Positions 25,770 through 39,044 are shown, numbered from the stretch's first letter. The stretch is 64,000 bases of DNA from Macquaria australasica (GCA_005408345.1 SEMN01001013.1:61947-125946); one strand, 5' to 3'. Program-made: numbers and translations. The notes: a model not told the origin generated them from the sequence alone.

Positions 25770-28449
25770 AAACTTGTCTATGGCTGCAATGGTCAATTGT
25801 GTCAATCATAGTTTAACTATTCCTTCCTGGACCCCGATAAGGAAGGACTCCAGGAACCCCCTTGGGAACTTCCTGAGCCCCTCAAGGAACATTAGAACCT
25901 CATTAAGAACCTTTGGAACTCTCTCAAGGACTCGTGGAACCATATTGACATAAAGCAGGGTTCTTCAAAAAGTTCTTGGTCTATGTAAAACAAATCTAAC
26001 TCTTTGATTTAAAAAAAATCTAAAAATGCTGAGTAAAGAACCATGCATAGTTCATTTGATACTGCTACTGTGAAGCAGTTTTAGAAAGTACTTAAGCATG
26101 GGGATATGTGGATTGTAGAACTTTGTCAATAATAAAAAAGTTATAATACCACCTTTTCACCTCTTTTGGTGAAGAGTGTATTTAAATACAGGTTAAATTT
26201 GGCAAAGTAACAACAGGAACATTTCTTGCCTAACTAACAGATGTTAGAGCATTTACTATGTGGGTTGTTTTGGCTGCAGTCAATGGTGGGCAGGGATGAT
26301 GTAGGGAGAGGAGTGGGTGGAGAAGGGGGTGGAGGGAGTGTCACTGAAAGGATTTTCTGGTCCAATACATCCCATCACTTAGCAACAAGCAGTGAGGCTT
26401 CAACAAGTGGTTGCCATGGATCTACCAGAGAGTGACTTAAAAGTCTCTACAAAGAGCTGTGGTCAGCCTCTGTGAGTGTGAGAGTGTATGTGTGAGAATC
26501 AGGTGGTGGATACCAACAGGGTTTTTTAAGTCAGAATTGGCATTTACATTGGTGACACACAATCTAGTCACAACCTCCATGTTTTTGCAGCGATTGGATT
26601 TGAATCCCAGCTCCTCTCCTGTGAAGTTAATTTATGCTCCCTCACTGGCAGGTCAAGCTCTCATTCACTGGCTGCCGTTGTCTCTTTCTTCAATGAGCAT
26701 TCCAACAAGTAAGAGGAGGAATTAGGAATTATATCAACACAAAAAGACAGGAATGAGTTCGGCAACACTACTCCAGGGAACCACCACTTCAAAAGCAGTC
26801 ATGGAAACACTGCCTGGATTTTAATGTATAGTACCTGCTGCATTCCTGCAGGAGCCCAGACTACACTCTTATCTGCATGCATAGCAAGACAGACACCCTT
26901 CTTAAACACAAACATTCACACATGTATACACATGAATAGTAGAGACAGAGGTTTGCAGATCAGAATTGTAAAAATGTACAAATTAAACTTGATGCCCATG
27001 TAGAGCTGTACATGCACACAAATTTGTATTTTATTCTCTTCATTCTTGAATGTATTTGCATGGTCCTTACATAAACTCATTCCCTCACCACGAGGGACTT
27101 ATGTTATGGGCCCTAGGATCCTGCATCCTTCCCATCCATCCTTTGTTTACAATGCAACTATCTGGTTCTGAACAAAATATGCAAGCGCTAAACTTATCCA
27201 CTGGAGCTGATCTCATGGTTTCACTTTTCACTGTGCTTTTTTGATAAAAGAAAATCAACAAATCTCTCTCTCTCTCTCCCTTTGTTTTTTAACAACAACC
27301 TGTTCCTTTTTTACTGGTGTTTGGGATGATTTTACTAAATTAGAGAGAAGTATTTTCTGTGACCATGACATAAAAGATATCTTTTCAAAGACACTACATT
27401 TGTTACAGTAATTTTATAAATGGTTTATAACAGACTATAATGTAGTTATAAGCAGATATGAGGACATTTTAAGTGTTTATTAAATTAATATACAGTATGT
27501 CGTCAAGTCTGGTACCCAGGTGAACATTGAAATAGGTTTTGCTTGCTTTAACCATTTTTCCTGGTTATACTGGGCATTAAAAGAAAAGTACTTCCAATGA
27601 AAGCAATAGGGAACAAAATTCACAGTGTTTGTTTTGTGCAAAATGACATTCCAATGTTTATCTGAAGTTAATATGAGACCTCAGCAGTCTGAGTTAGACA
27701 AATTAAATGGGCATCTTCCAAAGTTACAATCTTTTTAGTACAAAATTCCTTCTTTTGTTAATATCCTTACACTGTTACCCTGAAACATTGTCCAGGGTAA
27801 CACAAAGAGTGCATTTGAAGATAATTATGTATATAATATCTATATGTTTATTTTTTGCATGCAAATACATTGAGAGTCAGCTAGCTACAGTGTTGTTTGC
27901 TGGCATGCAGGTGAATAGGTGGGTGGCTGCTGTTTTGGCAGCTTGTCACTTCAGTTGTAATGAACGTCACCCTGAACATGAGATCTACTGCATTTATGAG
28001 TTAGCATCACGCTGTGCAGCTGGTGGCATGCAATCCCAGGATGGGACTGAGAGGGCACACACGCACAGAGCTAGGTCGACTGGTTCTAAAGGTACGATAA
28101 GGATAATTTTGTCTAAAAACAGTAGTTTCACATCCTCCATTAGAGGAAGTAGGATATGTGCAAACAACAGTATTCTACTTGAGCATAGTCTTGCTGACAG
28201 GGCAAATTTTGACACTGGTGTGAAACTCTACCTAAATGAATATCTATTGTTGAGTGGGTTTTAAACAAATTAATAAAAATATATTTTCTCACTAGCTCTA
28301 GTGGTATTTTTTTCAGTCAGACAATCAGATAGGAGATTTCTATCTCCTTACATTCCCTCCACTGTGCCTGTAGTGATGGAGGTCCTGGGCTGTCTCGTTG
28401 AGGGAATTTACTGTCAGTCAAAGTGGACCTGCAAAAATTGCCATACATA

Positions 28450-28480
<31 letters not shown>

Positions 28481-28590
28481 TATTTTGAGTATACATAGGA
28501 CTTCATCCACAGACCTATTGTATTTTAGACATTTTACTTAAAACCTTGTTCAAGTAATCAACAGTTCAGAAAAGATAACGCATTCGGGGT
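25770..28590. other. Intergenic, no supported gene
   Basis: Contains (CT)n at about 27263-27278 and (TA)n at about 28459-28483. A 185-codon plus-strand ORF at 27707-28264 has no recognised domain, and a run of that length is expected by chance in a window of this size. Confidence 0.5.
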
Positions 28591-28603
28591 TGTGGGAGTT
28601 TCC

Positions 28604-29215
28604 TCACATCAGTCGACTATATCTCTGAATTAGACAGAAAACTATGATGACCAGCGTGGCTGTCAGCAGATACAGGCCTACTGCCACTAATAGAGGGAAA
28701 TGTTTGCTAAGCCATGACAGATTGACTGACAGGTAACTCTGATGAGGTGAGGAAATAGGATATACTGTGTGTGTGTGTGTGTGTGTGTAAAGAGAAGGTG
28801 GATATGTGGGAGGAGTAACTGGGTAAAGGAGTGGTAAAGCTTCTGTTTTCTGTGTTTGTGTACCTAAAGCACTCAGTATAATGAATGTGACCATAGGTGT
28901 TTGTTACTTTCATGGGAATCCACAGAGACGGAGACTAATAGCATTAGTATATAGGAAGGGCTTGAATTGGTACAAAAATCTTTCATGTAGTTAACAAATG
29001 TACAGCATGTTTATGATAGCAAGAGTAGTGAAAAACTAGCAGACCTACCATCACAATCCTCCAGAACAGCTTCAGTGCTCCTTGTCATAGATTCTCCAAG
29101 TGTGTGGAACTCTAGGGATGAACAGCAATCATGTCCGAGTTTCATGGTGTAATGGTCAATAACACTGCAGTGGTGTATGTTCTCCTGTTTGCAATGGCAC
29201 ACACTGCCAGGCTGT
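28604..29215 (-). CDS. Possible small membrane protein, two exons (weak)
   Basis: Two minus-strand segments fit as exons with matching phase. The first (about 29049-29205) reads CHCKQENIHHC, DCCSSLEF and ends in EDCD with donor G|GTAGGT; it is cysteine-rich. The second begins after TTACCTGTCAG near 28728, reads VNLSWLSKHF, then a hydrophobic stretch of about 22 residues (LLVAVGLYLLTATLVIIVFC), a short basic tail QRYSRLM and a stop at 28604. That would be an extracellular Cys module, one membrane span and a tiny cytosolic tail. I do not recognise the family, the acceptor of the first exon is weak, no upstream exons or promoter were found, and chance is a real alternative. Confidence 0.25.
28766..28788. 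repeat. (TG)n microsatellite
   Basis: Uninterrupted TG repeat of about 11 units. Confidence 0.95.
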
Positions 29216-29278
29216 GTATATGTAGGTGTGTTAACAATATTCTGCCTACTCTGTTTACCTTTGTTTACTCTGTGTACT

Positions 29279-29463
29279 CAGTAGTGGAAAGTAACTAAGT
29301 ACATTTACTCAAGTACTGTACAATTTTAGGTACTTTAGTTGAGTATTTGTAGTTTATATTACTTAATACCTCTACTGAACTACATTTCATTGGGAAATAT
29401 TGTCCTTTTTACTTCACTACATTTATCTGACAGCTGTAGTTACTAGTTACTTTTCAGTTTAAG

Positions 29464-29500
<37 letters not shown>

Positions 29501-29600
29501 GAATAAGATAATAAGATAATAAGATAATACTTAGGTACTTTTACTTAAGTAGGGTACTATTATGACTGCAAGACTTTTACTTGCAATAGGGTATTTTTTA
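29279..29600. mobile_element. Fish MITE with internal (AAT)n
   Basis: Begins CAGTAGTGGAAAGTAACTAA and contains TTTACTCAAGTACTG and TACTTTTACTTAAGTA, the hallmark text of an abundant fish inverted-repeat element. It is split by an AAT triplet run at 29465-29500. The exact right end is unclear. Confidence 0.55.
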
Positions 29601-29759
29601 TATTGTTGTTTAGAACTCCCCTCCCTTAACATAGTCCAAAATTGTAAATGTAACACAGCACAGTCTTAGTTCACAAGCATGGTGGGATATCATAAATGAA
29701 AATAATAATAAAAATAATTAAAAATAATAATGATAAAAAATAAATTACAGACAACAAAG

Positions 29760-30045
29760 TCTCCCCTCAGCATTCAGCCATCATTCCTTGGTCTAGGAAG
29801 TACCTTCCAGAATATACTGGATATGCTAGGTCCCACATAATCAAGAAATAGAGTCCATATATGATAAAATATACCAATTTTACCTCTAGACGAGTATGTG
29901 AGATATTCCATGGGTAAAAGGTCAAACACAGGTTCATATAGTGTGTATAAAACTACCAACCTCCTTACTACACTTCATACACAGAGCCAACTTCCTTTGG
30001 TCGATCTTATTTCTGAGTTGAGGTGATATCTGAAGGCGATGTAGT
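29760..30045 (-). mobile_element. L1-type LINE 3' fragment
   Basis: The minus strand reads IYEPVFDLLPMEYLTYSS and related text, resembling the extreme C-terminal region of the L1-type ORF2, with no RT core. It is comparable to, but not the same family copy as, the element at 38897-39825. Confidence 0.45.
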
Positions 30046-30200
30046 AGTATAGTAAGATAAGATAAGATAAGTTAAGCCTTTAATTGTCCCACAGCGGGGA
30101 AATTTTCAGCGTTACAACAGCCAGCAAAAGTGTCATATATAGAAATACAATAATAAAATATAATAAAATACAATAAAAATAAATAGAAAAATAGTCCTGT
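30045..30200 (-). mobile_element. Non-LTR retrotransposon tail, (GATAA)n
   Basis: A GATAA pentamer run followed by TTGTCCCACAGCGGGGAAAT, the reverse of the tail at 25700-25766. The 5' part is missing and is followed by simple AT-rich repeats. Confidence 0.55.
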
Positions 30201-30360
30201 ACACAGTATAGACAGGAATAATAATAGAGTGACTGAGTGCATTTGTAAACAGTTAGTAGTATAGTATAGTATAAACAGTAGTATACAGTTATAGTAGTAT
30301 TGTAGTAAGTAAGCTAGTGCTCAGATTTTTATTTATTCATTGTCATTATTTATGTTTCAA

Positions 30361-32938
30361 TTCAATTCAATTCAATTCAGTTTTATTTATATAGCGCCAT
30401 ATCATAACAAAGTTATCTCAGGGCACTTTTTCGAATAGAGCAGGTCTAGACCGACTCTTTATATTTACAGAGACCCAACAGTTCCCACCATGAGCAAGCA
30501 CTATGCGACAGTGGCAAGGAAAAACTCCCTTTTAACAGGTAGAAACCTCGAGCAGAACCAGGCTCAAGGTGGGCGGTCATCTGCCTCGACCGGTTGGGTT
30601 GAAGGGGGAAGGGGGGAGCGGGAGAGAGAGAGCAGGAGGAAGAGAACATACAGCAGCTCAATACAGCATAGATATGGTAATGGCATTGATGTTAACACCA
30701 ACAGAAACAACACTAAGAGCAACATTATAATAGCAATACTAATAACAGCAACAACAGCAATAGTATCAGCGGGTGCAGAGCAGGAGCACGGGGGCAGCAG
30801 GCGGCAGCAACCACAGACCCAGACTCCACAGCTCCAGAGGCAGAAACACCTGCAGAAAGCAACAGAAGGGGAGGGAGAGAGAGAGAGAGGAGAGAAAGCA
30901 CACAACTACAGGAAGAAGTTGAATTAATAACAAGCATTGATGGGATATGAGGGCGTACAGATGGAGAGGAAGAGGAGGAGAGAGGAGTTCAGTGCATCAT
31001 AGGAAGTCCCCCGGCAGTCTAGGCCTATAGCAGCATAACTAAGGGGTGGCTCAGGGGTCACCTGGTCAGCCCTATAACATCAAAGAGGAAAGTCTTAAAG
31101 CCTACTCTTAAATGTGAGGAGGTTGTCCGCCTCCCGTACACAAGCGGGATCTGGTTCCACAGGAGGCTTGATAGCTGAAGGCTCTGGCTCCCATTCTGCT
31201 TTAGAGACTCTAGGAACCACAAGGGAACCCTGCATTCTGGGGCATGATGCTCTAGTGGGGTAATAGGGTACTATGGGCTCTTTAAGATATGATGGTGCCT
31301 GACCATTTAGGGCTTTTGAAGGTGAGGAGAAGGATTTTAGAATTCTATTCTGGATTTTACAGGGAGCCAGTGTAGAGAAGCTAATATTGGAGAAATATGT
31401 TCTCTTTTTCTGGTTCTTGTCAGTAAGCGTGCCGCAGCATTCTGAATCAGCTGGAGAGTCTTAAGGGATTTATTGGGGCAGCCTGATAATAGAGAGTTGC
31501 AGTAGTCCAGCCTAGACGTAACAAATGCATGGACTAGTTTTTCTGCATCTTTTTGAGATAGGATGTGCCTGATTTTTGCAATGTTACGTAAATGAAAAAG
31601 GCAGTTCTTGAAGTTTGTTTTATGTGGGAGTTAAAGGACATATCCTGATCAAAGATAACTCCAAGATTCCTTACGGTTTCGCTGGAGGCCAGGGCAATGC
31701 CATCTAGAGAAACTATATCTTTAGATAATGTGTTTCGAAGGTGTTCGGGGCCAAGTACAATAACTTCGGTTTTGTCTGAGTTTAACATCAGAAATTGCAG
31801 GTCATCCAGGTTTTTATGTCCTTAAGGCATGCTTGAAGTTTAGCTAATTGATTGGTTTCATCTGGCTTGATCGATAAATATAATTGGGTATCATCTGCAT
31901 AACAATGAAAATTTATGGAGTGCTTTCTAATAATATTGCCTAAAAGGAAGCATATATAAAAAGGTAAATAGAATTGGTCCAAGCACAGAACCTTATGGAA
32001 CTCCGTGACCTTCTTTGGCGTGCATAGAGGATTCATCATTAACGTGTACAAACTGATATCGATCTGATAAATGGGATTTAAACCAGCTTAGTGCAGTACC
32101 TTTAATGCCAATAAAATGTTCTAGTCTCTGTAATAGAATGTGATGGTCAATGGTATCGAATGCAGCACTAAGATCTAGTAAGACAAGTACAGAGACAAGT
32201 CCTTTGTCTGATGCAATTAGAAGGTAATTTGTAACTTTCACCAGTGCTGTCTCTGTGCTATGATGCACTCTAAATCCTGACTGAAAATCCTCAAACAGAT
32301 TGTTGTTGTGTAGAAAGTCACACAACTGATTGGCGACTGCTTTCTCAAGGACCTTAGAGAGAAAAGGAGGGTTAGATATGGGTCTATAATTTGACAAAAT
32401 CCCTGGATCAAGAGTGGGCTTTTTAAGAAGAGGAAGCAATTACAGCTACTTTAAAGGACTGTGGCACATAGCCTTTAAATAAGGACAGATTGATCATATC
32501 TAGTACATAAGTGCTAACTAAAGGGTAAAATTTCTTTAAGCTTGGCCTAGTTGGGGCCGGGGTCTAAAAGAACTGCGTTGATGGCTTAGATGAGAAATCA
32601 TGGAGTTAGTTGATTCACCGGTTGATGGGAAAAGCAGTCACAAATGTACAGGTTTACAGTTGTTTCTAAAGGTTCCTGTGTTTGAAGATAAGTCAGTACC
32701 AACTGAGAGGCAGGAGAGTGCTGAATTTTTTCTCTCATAGTTAGAATTTTATCTTTAAAGAAGCTCATGAAGTCATTACTGCTGAGGTCTTTAGGAATAC
32801 ATGGCTCAACAGAGCTGTGACTCTCTGTCAGCCTGGCTACAGTGCTGAACAGAAACCTGGGGTTGTTCTTATTTTCCTCTATTAATGATGAGTAGTAAGC
32901 TGCTCTGGCATTACGGAGGGCCTTCCTATAAATTTCAA
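30361..32938 (-). mobile_element. L2 (Maui-like) LINE, 3' 2.6 kb, degenerate
   Basis: Minus-strand retrotransposon with (ATTCA)n tail at 30361-30380 and 3' UTR containing a GA/CT run. Reverse transcriptase pieces lie at 31993-32439 (SNYRPISNPPFLSK, SAAFDTIDHHILL), 31788-32051 (HCYADDTQLYLS with the catalytic YADD) and 31534-31788 (MLNSDKTEVIVLG). Stops and frameshifts separate them; the GVPQGS box is broken by a stop near 31990. The 5' part with the endonuclease is missing. It is not able to move by itself. L2 is a non-LTR family common in fish. Confidence 0.9.
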
Positions 32939-34250
32939 GGTATGTGGGTGTGTTATCAATATTGTGACTACTCTTTCCTGTTATCTGAGGAGCCTTTGGA
33001 CAAAATTACGAGTGTAATATTATACTGACACTACATTTATCTTAAAACTAAAATAAATGTGAATAAAATCTTGAGGTATAAATACAATATTGACAGTTAT
33101 TGAATCATTTTTACATTTATGTTTCAGCACTTGATACTGCTGAATAATACAACACTTCAGGAAATATATTAGGCATAATTAATGACATATTTCATGGTGA
33201 GGCTTGTTATTTTTATGAACACAATTAAAATTGGTTAAATAAGCCACCACTTAATAAAATGAGATACTAAGATGTAATGGGCTTCTCAGATGAGCAAGTG
33301 TTTCTCCTCAGATTTCTGTCAGCAGCTGGAGGTAAATGTTTCTCAGAAGTTTACCCTGAAATTTTACAGGTAAACTTCTGTTGAACTGCGATGAGGTTCA
33401 TGGTATCAATAGTTAGATGGCTGGTAGAGGGACAACCCACACAGTTCATTATGGCACATACTGCACTGGTCTTTCTGCCCACACATACTGCCATAACACA
33501 CTGCCATGAAAATAGAAAAGGGAAACTATAGCATTCAATGAGCCAACCATGGTCTTGTTACACATCTGGTTTGCATGTTAGCTAATGTAATGAGACACCG
33601 ATGGTAATGGATAATAATTTCATGTTGAAAATATATGACCCATTACATCCCTGTGTACTGGGGAGAGTTTCTGAATTTATTGTCTCCGGCTTTCAACCAG
33701 GGTAAGGGAAAGTGATAGTGGTAGTTTTAATCTATATAGCTTGAATTCTCCATGAGGAAATAAAAAAATAGAAAAGGTAGAGTGACTTTATGAACCAGCA
33801 AGCATGTTGGCTGGAGTGGGATTTGAACTTTATGATTTTTAAATAGTTCAAAGCAATAATTAGGCTTACTTTCATGTCTTATAACTACAACAAGTAGGCT
33901 ACAAGGCTTTAGTGCTTCAATCAGTCTCTGTTGTAGGATGATATCAGGATACAAAAGCACAATGAAATGGCTTTGACATTTCTTGCAAGAAGCTGACACA
34001 GATAAGTCAGTCCCTCTGACGAGAAATTATCTCTCATATAAAAAAGATGCCATTTTCCAAGAGAATTGATTGGTCAGTAGGCGGTGCTTCTATAGTCGTT
34101 GATCTGTTATCTCCAACATAACCTGCTCCAGAGTAGGTTAGGTGTGCAGCACAAGTTACCATGGTGATTTATCCTGGTAAGAAGTGAACAACCATTGTAA
34201 CACTGAAAACCCAGGGTTAAACCTGAAGTTACCTCGCTAACCCCAAATCC
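32939..34250. other. Intergenic, no gene seen
   Basis: AT-rich. A CCAAT-type box (GATTGGTCAG) near 34067 and a TATA-like run near 34036 are present on the minus side, but no coding exon follows convincingly. Confidence 0.4.
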
Positions 34251-34950
34251 TGCTTTGTAGCACAGGCCTCAGGACTCACCACACCAACACCATAAAATCA
34301 GCAAGACAACGGCTCTTCTTCCTCCACAGGCTGAGGAGGCTCAACATGGACTCCAGGATGATTTGCAACTTCTACACGTGCACCATTGAGAGTATCCTGA
34401 CAAGCTACATCACCGCCTGGTATGGCAGTTGCACCGCCCTCAACCGTAAGGCTCTACAGAGGATGGGGAAATCTGCACAGCACATCAGCAGGATGAAGCT
34501 GCCATCCATGGGGGGCTTCTACACCCAGAGGTGTAGGAAGAAGGCCAACATGATCATTAAAGACCTCAACCACCCCAGCCACAAACTGTTCTGCATGCTG
34601 CTGTCCATGTGTGTAAACCATCACAATGTATCTATACCTGTGTACATTCTGTGTACATAACCAGTTTTCACTAAGCACATGCATTTACTACATTACTGCA
34701 CAACCTTAGTCTACCTCAGTATTATATTTCATATTATATTGTATTTTTAAATTTTTTTTAAATTTTTTTTGCTATATTTCAACTTTTGCAATATTATGTC
34801 TTTGTCTTGGATTCTCTTTTTCTCATTTCGCATTTACTAGTGTGATTTAGTTTTGTACACAATGCATGAGCCTTAGAACAAGAATTCCATTGCCTACGAC
34901 TGCTTCACTGTAATTGTTGTGCATATGACAAATAAATAACTTAACTTGTA
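34251..34950 (+). mobile_element. Rex1-like LINE 3' fragment
   Basis: The plus strand encodes RLFFLHRLRRLNMDSRM, ITAWYGSCTALNRKALQRM and KDLNHPSHKLFC, the C-terminal part of a fish non-LTR element, followed by a 3' UTR ending ATTGTTGTGCATATGACA. The RT core is missing (5' truncation). The clade name is from family resemblance and is not certain. Confidence 0.75.
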
Positions 34951-34984
34951 GCTTTTAGTGATTATGATTATGTTCGCGAACAAT

Positions 34985-35215
34985 CCAATTCAATTCAGTT
35001 CAATTCAATTCAAAAGGCTTGGCATGACATTTGACATGTGTTACCAAAGCACAATTACAATTATGAAAGAAAAAAGTTAAGAAATGAAATTAACCAAAAT
35101 AATGTGAATAATAATATTAGTTAATAGAATAAAATTGATGAAATGAAATAGATGAATAAAATAAAATATAAGGAAGTAATATAAGTAATCAAGTTAGTAT
35201 TGGTAGGGATAATAC
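34985..35215 (-). mobile_element. LINE 3' tail, (CAATT)n, minus orientation
   Basis: Pentamer run then AAAAGGCTTGGCATGACATT, a counterpart of the tail ATGCTTTATTGGCATGA at 62360-62390. It abuts the Rex1-like end at 34950, so one element inserted next to or into the other. Confidence 0.5.
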
Positions 35216-35624
35216 AAGACATCCGTTGGTCTATAACAACATAAAAACAAAAGCAAACAAACCAAAAAAAGGAGACGGTGGCAGTAAGTAGACTATAAGT
35301 GCAAGTGTATTTATAAATGTCTTTATGTCTATATGTGTCCTACTGGTTGTGGCAGGAAGTGACATGTTTAACAGCCAACATTGCACATTCCCCCCAAAAT
35401 GAGGGCTCATTTCTCCCTTACTGTCAGACTTAGGAATTGGGGGTATTTTCATATTTTCATATTTTGGAAAGAATTCCTGCCTAATGTTTCTGTAGTTTGG
35501 ATACTGTGTTTAAAAAGTGTAATTCTGTCTCTACAGCTCCCTCATAACAATGACAGCACAGCCTGTCCTCTCTGTGCAGCCAGGTCTGCCTGTGTCTGCC
35601 CTTCTCTATTGCCAGACTATGGCC

Positions 35625-36230
35625 ACTCAAGATTCAAGATTCAAGATTCAAGAATTTATTGTCATTACACAACAATTTACATCAGTAATCATTGGCAATG
35701 AAATTCTTAAATCTCAGGCTCCCCAAACAATGCTAAAAAAGAAAGAGACACTCAGTAAGAACATAAAGATTAAGAATAAAAATATAAAATAAAATTTAAG
35801 ATAAATAGTAAACAAGAGTAATAAAATAAATAAAACCTTGAAATATAAGTTATACAAACAAAATATAAACTGTAAATATAAACTTAGTACTATACAACTA
35901 ACAGATATATACAATAAAATATATACAATAGAAAAATATATACCATAGAAGTGAAATGTGTTATTTAAGAAGTGGTGGTGCTGTGGACAGAGTTTAAAAG
36001 TCTAATGGTATGAAGCTGTCCCTGAGCCTGGTGGTTCGGGCTCGAATGCTGCGGAACAGACGGCAGCAGGCAGAACAGTCTGTGGCTGGGGTGACTGGGG
36101 TCCTTGATAATCTTGCTGGCCTTCTTCCTACACCGCTGGGTATAGAGGTCCTCCATGGATGGCAGCTCCGTCCTGGTGATGTGCTGAGCAGCTTTCACCA
36201 CCCTCTGTAGAGCCAGTCTGCACATGTAAT
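35625..36230 (-). mobile_element. Rex1-like LINE 3' fragment, inverted
   Basis: A GATTCAA heptamer tail (35625-35655) is followed on the minus strand by 3' UTR and by coding text LALQRVVKAAQHITRTELP and KIIKDPSHPSHRLFC (35965-36225). It is the same family as 34251-34950, in the opposite orientation, and is 5'-truncated. Confidence 0.75.
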
Positions 36231-36250
36231 GTATTTTTCTTTTTCTTTAG

Positions 36251-37430
36251 TTATAATTTGGTTAGATCGAATCTTCTGAGTGGTAGTGTAACTACCCTGA
36301 AAGTGACTGGGGTTTGTGATGTCACAAGGTCAGCCAGCCTCAGGACCAGCTGGCTGAAAGGACTCCTTTTTATGTTCAACTCCTGGCAGACAAGGGCTTT
36401 ATAATGGTAACAGGCAGGGTTACTCTTTTCAATGTGGCTCCAGAATTTGATAGATCTTTTTGGAATACTCAGAAGTAAAGGATATTGGCCTAATTCAGTC
36501 CTGCATGCAGAGTTTGGGTTTTTTCTTTGTACTCTGAGAATACTTTTGCAGAACTCTACATGCAAGGTTTAAATTAGATTTCTGTTCCATTTTGCCCAAT
36601 CATTTTGTAGTAAGAGGCCCCATACAATGCAATCAATTCTATAACTGATTTAAATATTTTTAGCCATGTCTTAAGTGGGATTTGGATTTGAACTGAATGC
36701 TTGACGGCATAGAAAGCCCGTTTTGCCTTCTCTTTGAGTTCCTTTACAGCAGAGCAGAGGTTTCTTGTGGAACTCATTTGTAGGCCGAGGTATCTGTATT
36801 TGTTTGTTCTATTTGGGTCCGACAGTACTGACCTTCTTTAGTAGAAGACAGTATGACCAGATCATCTGCATAAAACAGACACTTGACTTCTGTGTCTTGA
36901 AGAGTAGACCAGGTGCTGGGGATTGTTCTAATAACAAGTTCATTCATATAAATATTGAAGAGGGTGGGACTGAGGTTGCAGCCTTGCTTTACCCCTCTAC
37001 CTGGTGGGAAGAAGTCTGTGTGTTGATCTCCAATTTTGGCAGCCAGTTTGTTATTTTCATATATTGATTTAATCACATCAAAAGACTTCCCCCATACCAA
37101 TTTCAGTTAGTGTAAAAAGTAATCCCTCATACCAGACTGAATCAAAGCTTATTTAAAATAAACAAAGCATGCATGAAATGTGTCTTTATTTTGATATACA
37201 TATTAATCAATTAGTGTGTGTAGGGTGAAAATGTGGTCAGCTGTTCTATAATTTGGAAGAAATCCAATTTGACATTTGCTAAAGACACTGTGCTCGATGA
37301 GGAAGTCTATAATTCTTGAATTTAGTATACTGCCAAATGACTTCCCCAGGTTACTACTTACACAGATGCCTCTGTAGTTGTTGGGATCGAATTTGTCTCC
37401 ATTCTTGAAGTTGGGTGCTTTTCAACGGCT
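36251..37430 (-). mobile_element. Non-LTR retrotransposon, RT and C-terminal part (second LINE family)
   Basis: The minus strand carries NNYRGICVSSNLGKSFG (near 37350), GVKQGCNLSPTLFNIYMNE and FYADDLVILSSTKEG (36774-37100), then FKSVIELIALYGASYY and EFCKSILRVQRKNPNSACR (36251-36777). YADD is the RT active site. Several frameshifts and stops make it inactive. The same family appears at 62345-62745. The clade was not decided (I- or Nimb-like is a guess). Confidence 0.8.
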
Positions 37431-37480
37431 CTTTGGTACGAACGAGGGAACTGAATCATACTTGGTGAGAGCCGTTCTTT
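37426..37480. repeat. Imperfect palindrome around AACGGCTCT / AGAGCCGTT
   Basis: AACGGCTCT near 37427 is mirrored by AGAGCCGTT near 37469. It is a short hairpin at the junction with the LINE, possibly a leftover transposon end. Confidence 0.4.
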
Positions 37481-37499
37481 TTATTGTTATGACACTCCC

Positions 37500-38880
37500 C
37501 TTTATGTGAACAGTGAGAACCAGCCAGTCACAGGGTTGCATGCATTCAAGACAAGGCAACTTTATTTACATGACACATTTCATACAGAGGTTATATTCAA
37601 GTAGTAAATTCACTGACAAATCAGAGGATATGGCGTCACCTTGTTTACAATGCAGATCATTGACATTAGGTCTAGCAATGAGAGTAATTTATGCTACTAA
37701 ACCTAGTCCACACATGCAAAATGAAATTATATTGGTGGGATGTCTAAGTTTGAATATGATCCAAATCTTACCCTATCATGATTATTTTGCAGATAAACTG
37801 AATAACCTCTGCCTCCTGAAAAAAGAAAAAAGAACCTCGGAAAGGAACCATAAGATCCAGCTCCCTTCAAAGAGCTGTAATTCCCATCACTAGTAGCTCT
37901 CAGATGTTTAAACTGAGTTGCAGCAGAAGTAGCTGAACATGATGATACTGAATATGTGTACATAGTGTTTAAATTAAGAAATAAATAAACAGTAAGTGGT
38001 AAAAGGGGACAGTGAAAAAAGAATTAGCCTTCGGTTTCAGTGGCAGTGTATGATTGTCTGACAGTGCATTCCCAGTCAATTAAAGCCAGACTATGAGCAA
38101 TACACTTTTGCTGCACAGTGGCAACAGCAGCCTCTGCTGTCACAAGTGATAATTATGGGACACTGACGTATCTCATTCTGTTGATATCCGAGCAGTGAAG
38201 GGTAGCCTATTGCACTATTCTAACTGGAGGGAAACACCATTTGAAGGGGAACAGACCAGGATGGAGAGGAAGAGGAAACGTGGTGAGGTGAAAAGACTTT
38301 ACTTTTCATTTTAGTGTTGTGACATCCCTTGTCGTGCATATGGCTGATCTGATTACCGTGACTGAAAACCCACCCATTCACCAAAAGCCCACTGACTAAA
38401 TGACTAGCAACAGCTAAAGATCTTGCCTCAGCAGGGGTGACAGCTCAAACCATGGCAACAGGCAGTTTGTGGGTGATATGTGAATATGTCCCACTGACTT
38501 TTTACGATCCACATCATCTTGTCACACCACAGAAAATACAGTCCGATGGCCAGTTGTTCCATCAACAAAAACCATATTCATTGACAACCTTTTTTTTCAT
38601 GATGGGAAACAAGACTAATGAACAAAAAGTAATCGAGAACTATGATGAAATGTATAACATTTTTTTCCACCAAGTAAATTTAAATGGTATTGAGAAAGAC
38701 TAACGAATGGACAGATAAACTAGCCTAATTAGCCTACTGCTTTAATGCAAATACTTATTCAATGACCAGCATGCATCTGTATCTCTTGTTCAGAAGTTGA
38801 TTTTGCTGTTTAACCTGTTGCACTACTGTTAGAACGGAACGTCTTGCAGTAGCATTCTGTCTTTGTCAGTAATGTTATCT
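37500..38880. other. Intergenic, no gene seen
   Basis: No domain, RNA or repeat family could be recognised. Confidence 0.4.
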
Positions 38881-38882
38881 GA

Positions 38883-39013
38883 TGTTACCGTTTCTTTTGA
38901 ACAATATTTTTATTGGGTTTTTTTCCAATTATAATAAACATTTACATACTGATAACATGGTCAGTCTTGGCAGCCAATACAACATCACATAACATCCAAA
39001 GATGAGGCAAAAA

Positions 39014-39044
<31 letters not shown>

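Noticed and set aside
27707..28264. 185-codon plus-strand ORF
   Set aside because: No domain, signal, splice framing or conservation evidence; one open run of this length is expected by chance in 64 kb.
30490..30937. ORFs over 100 codons on both strands
   Set aside because: They lie in the CT/GA-rich 3' UTR of an L2 element and arise from low complexity.
33727..33999. 90-codon minus ORF with CCAAT and TATA-like text upstream
   Set aside because: Begins without an ATG, has no domain, and no matching downstream exon was found.
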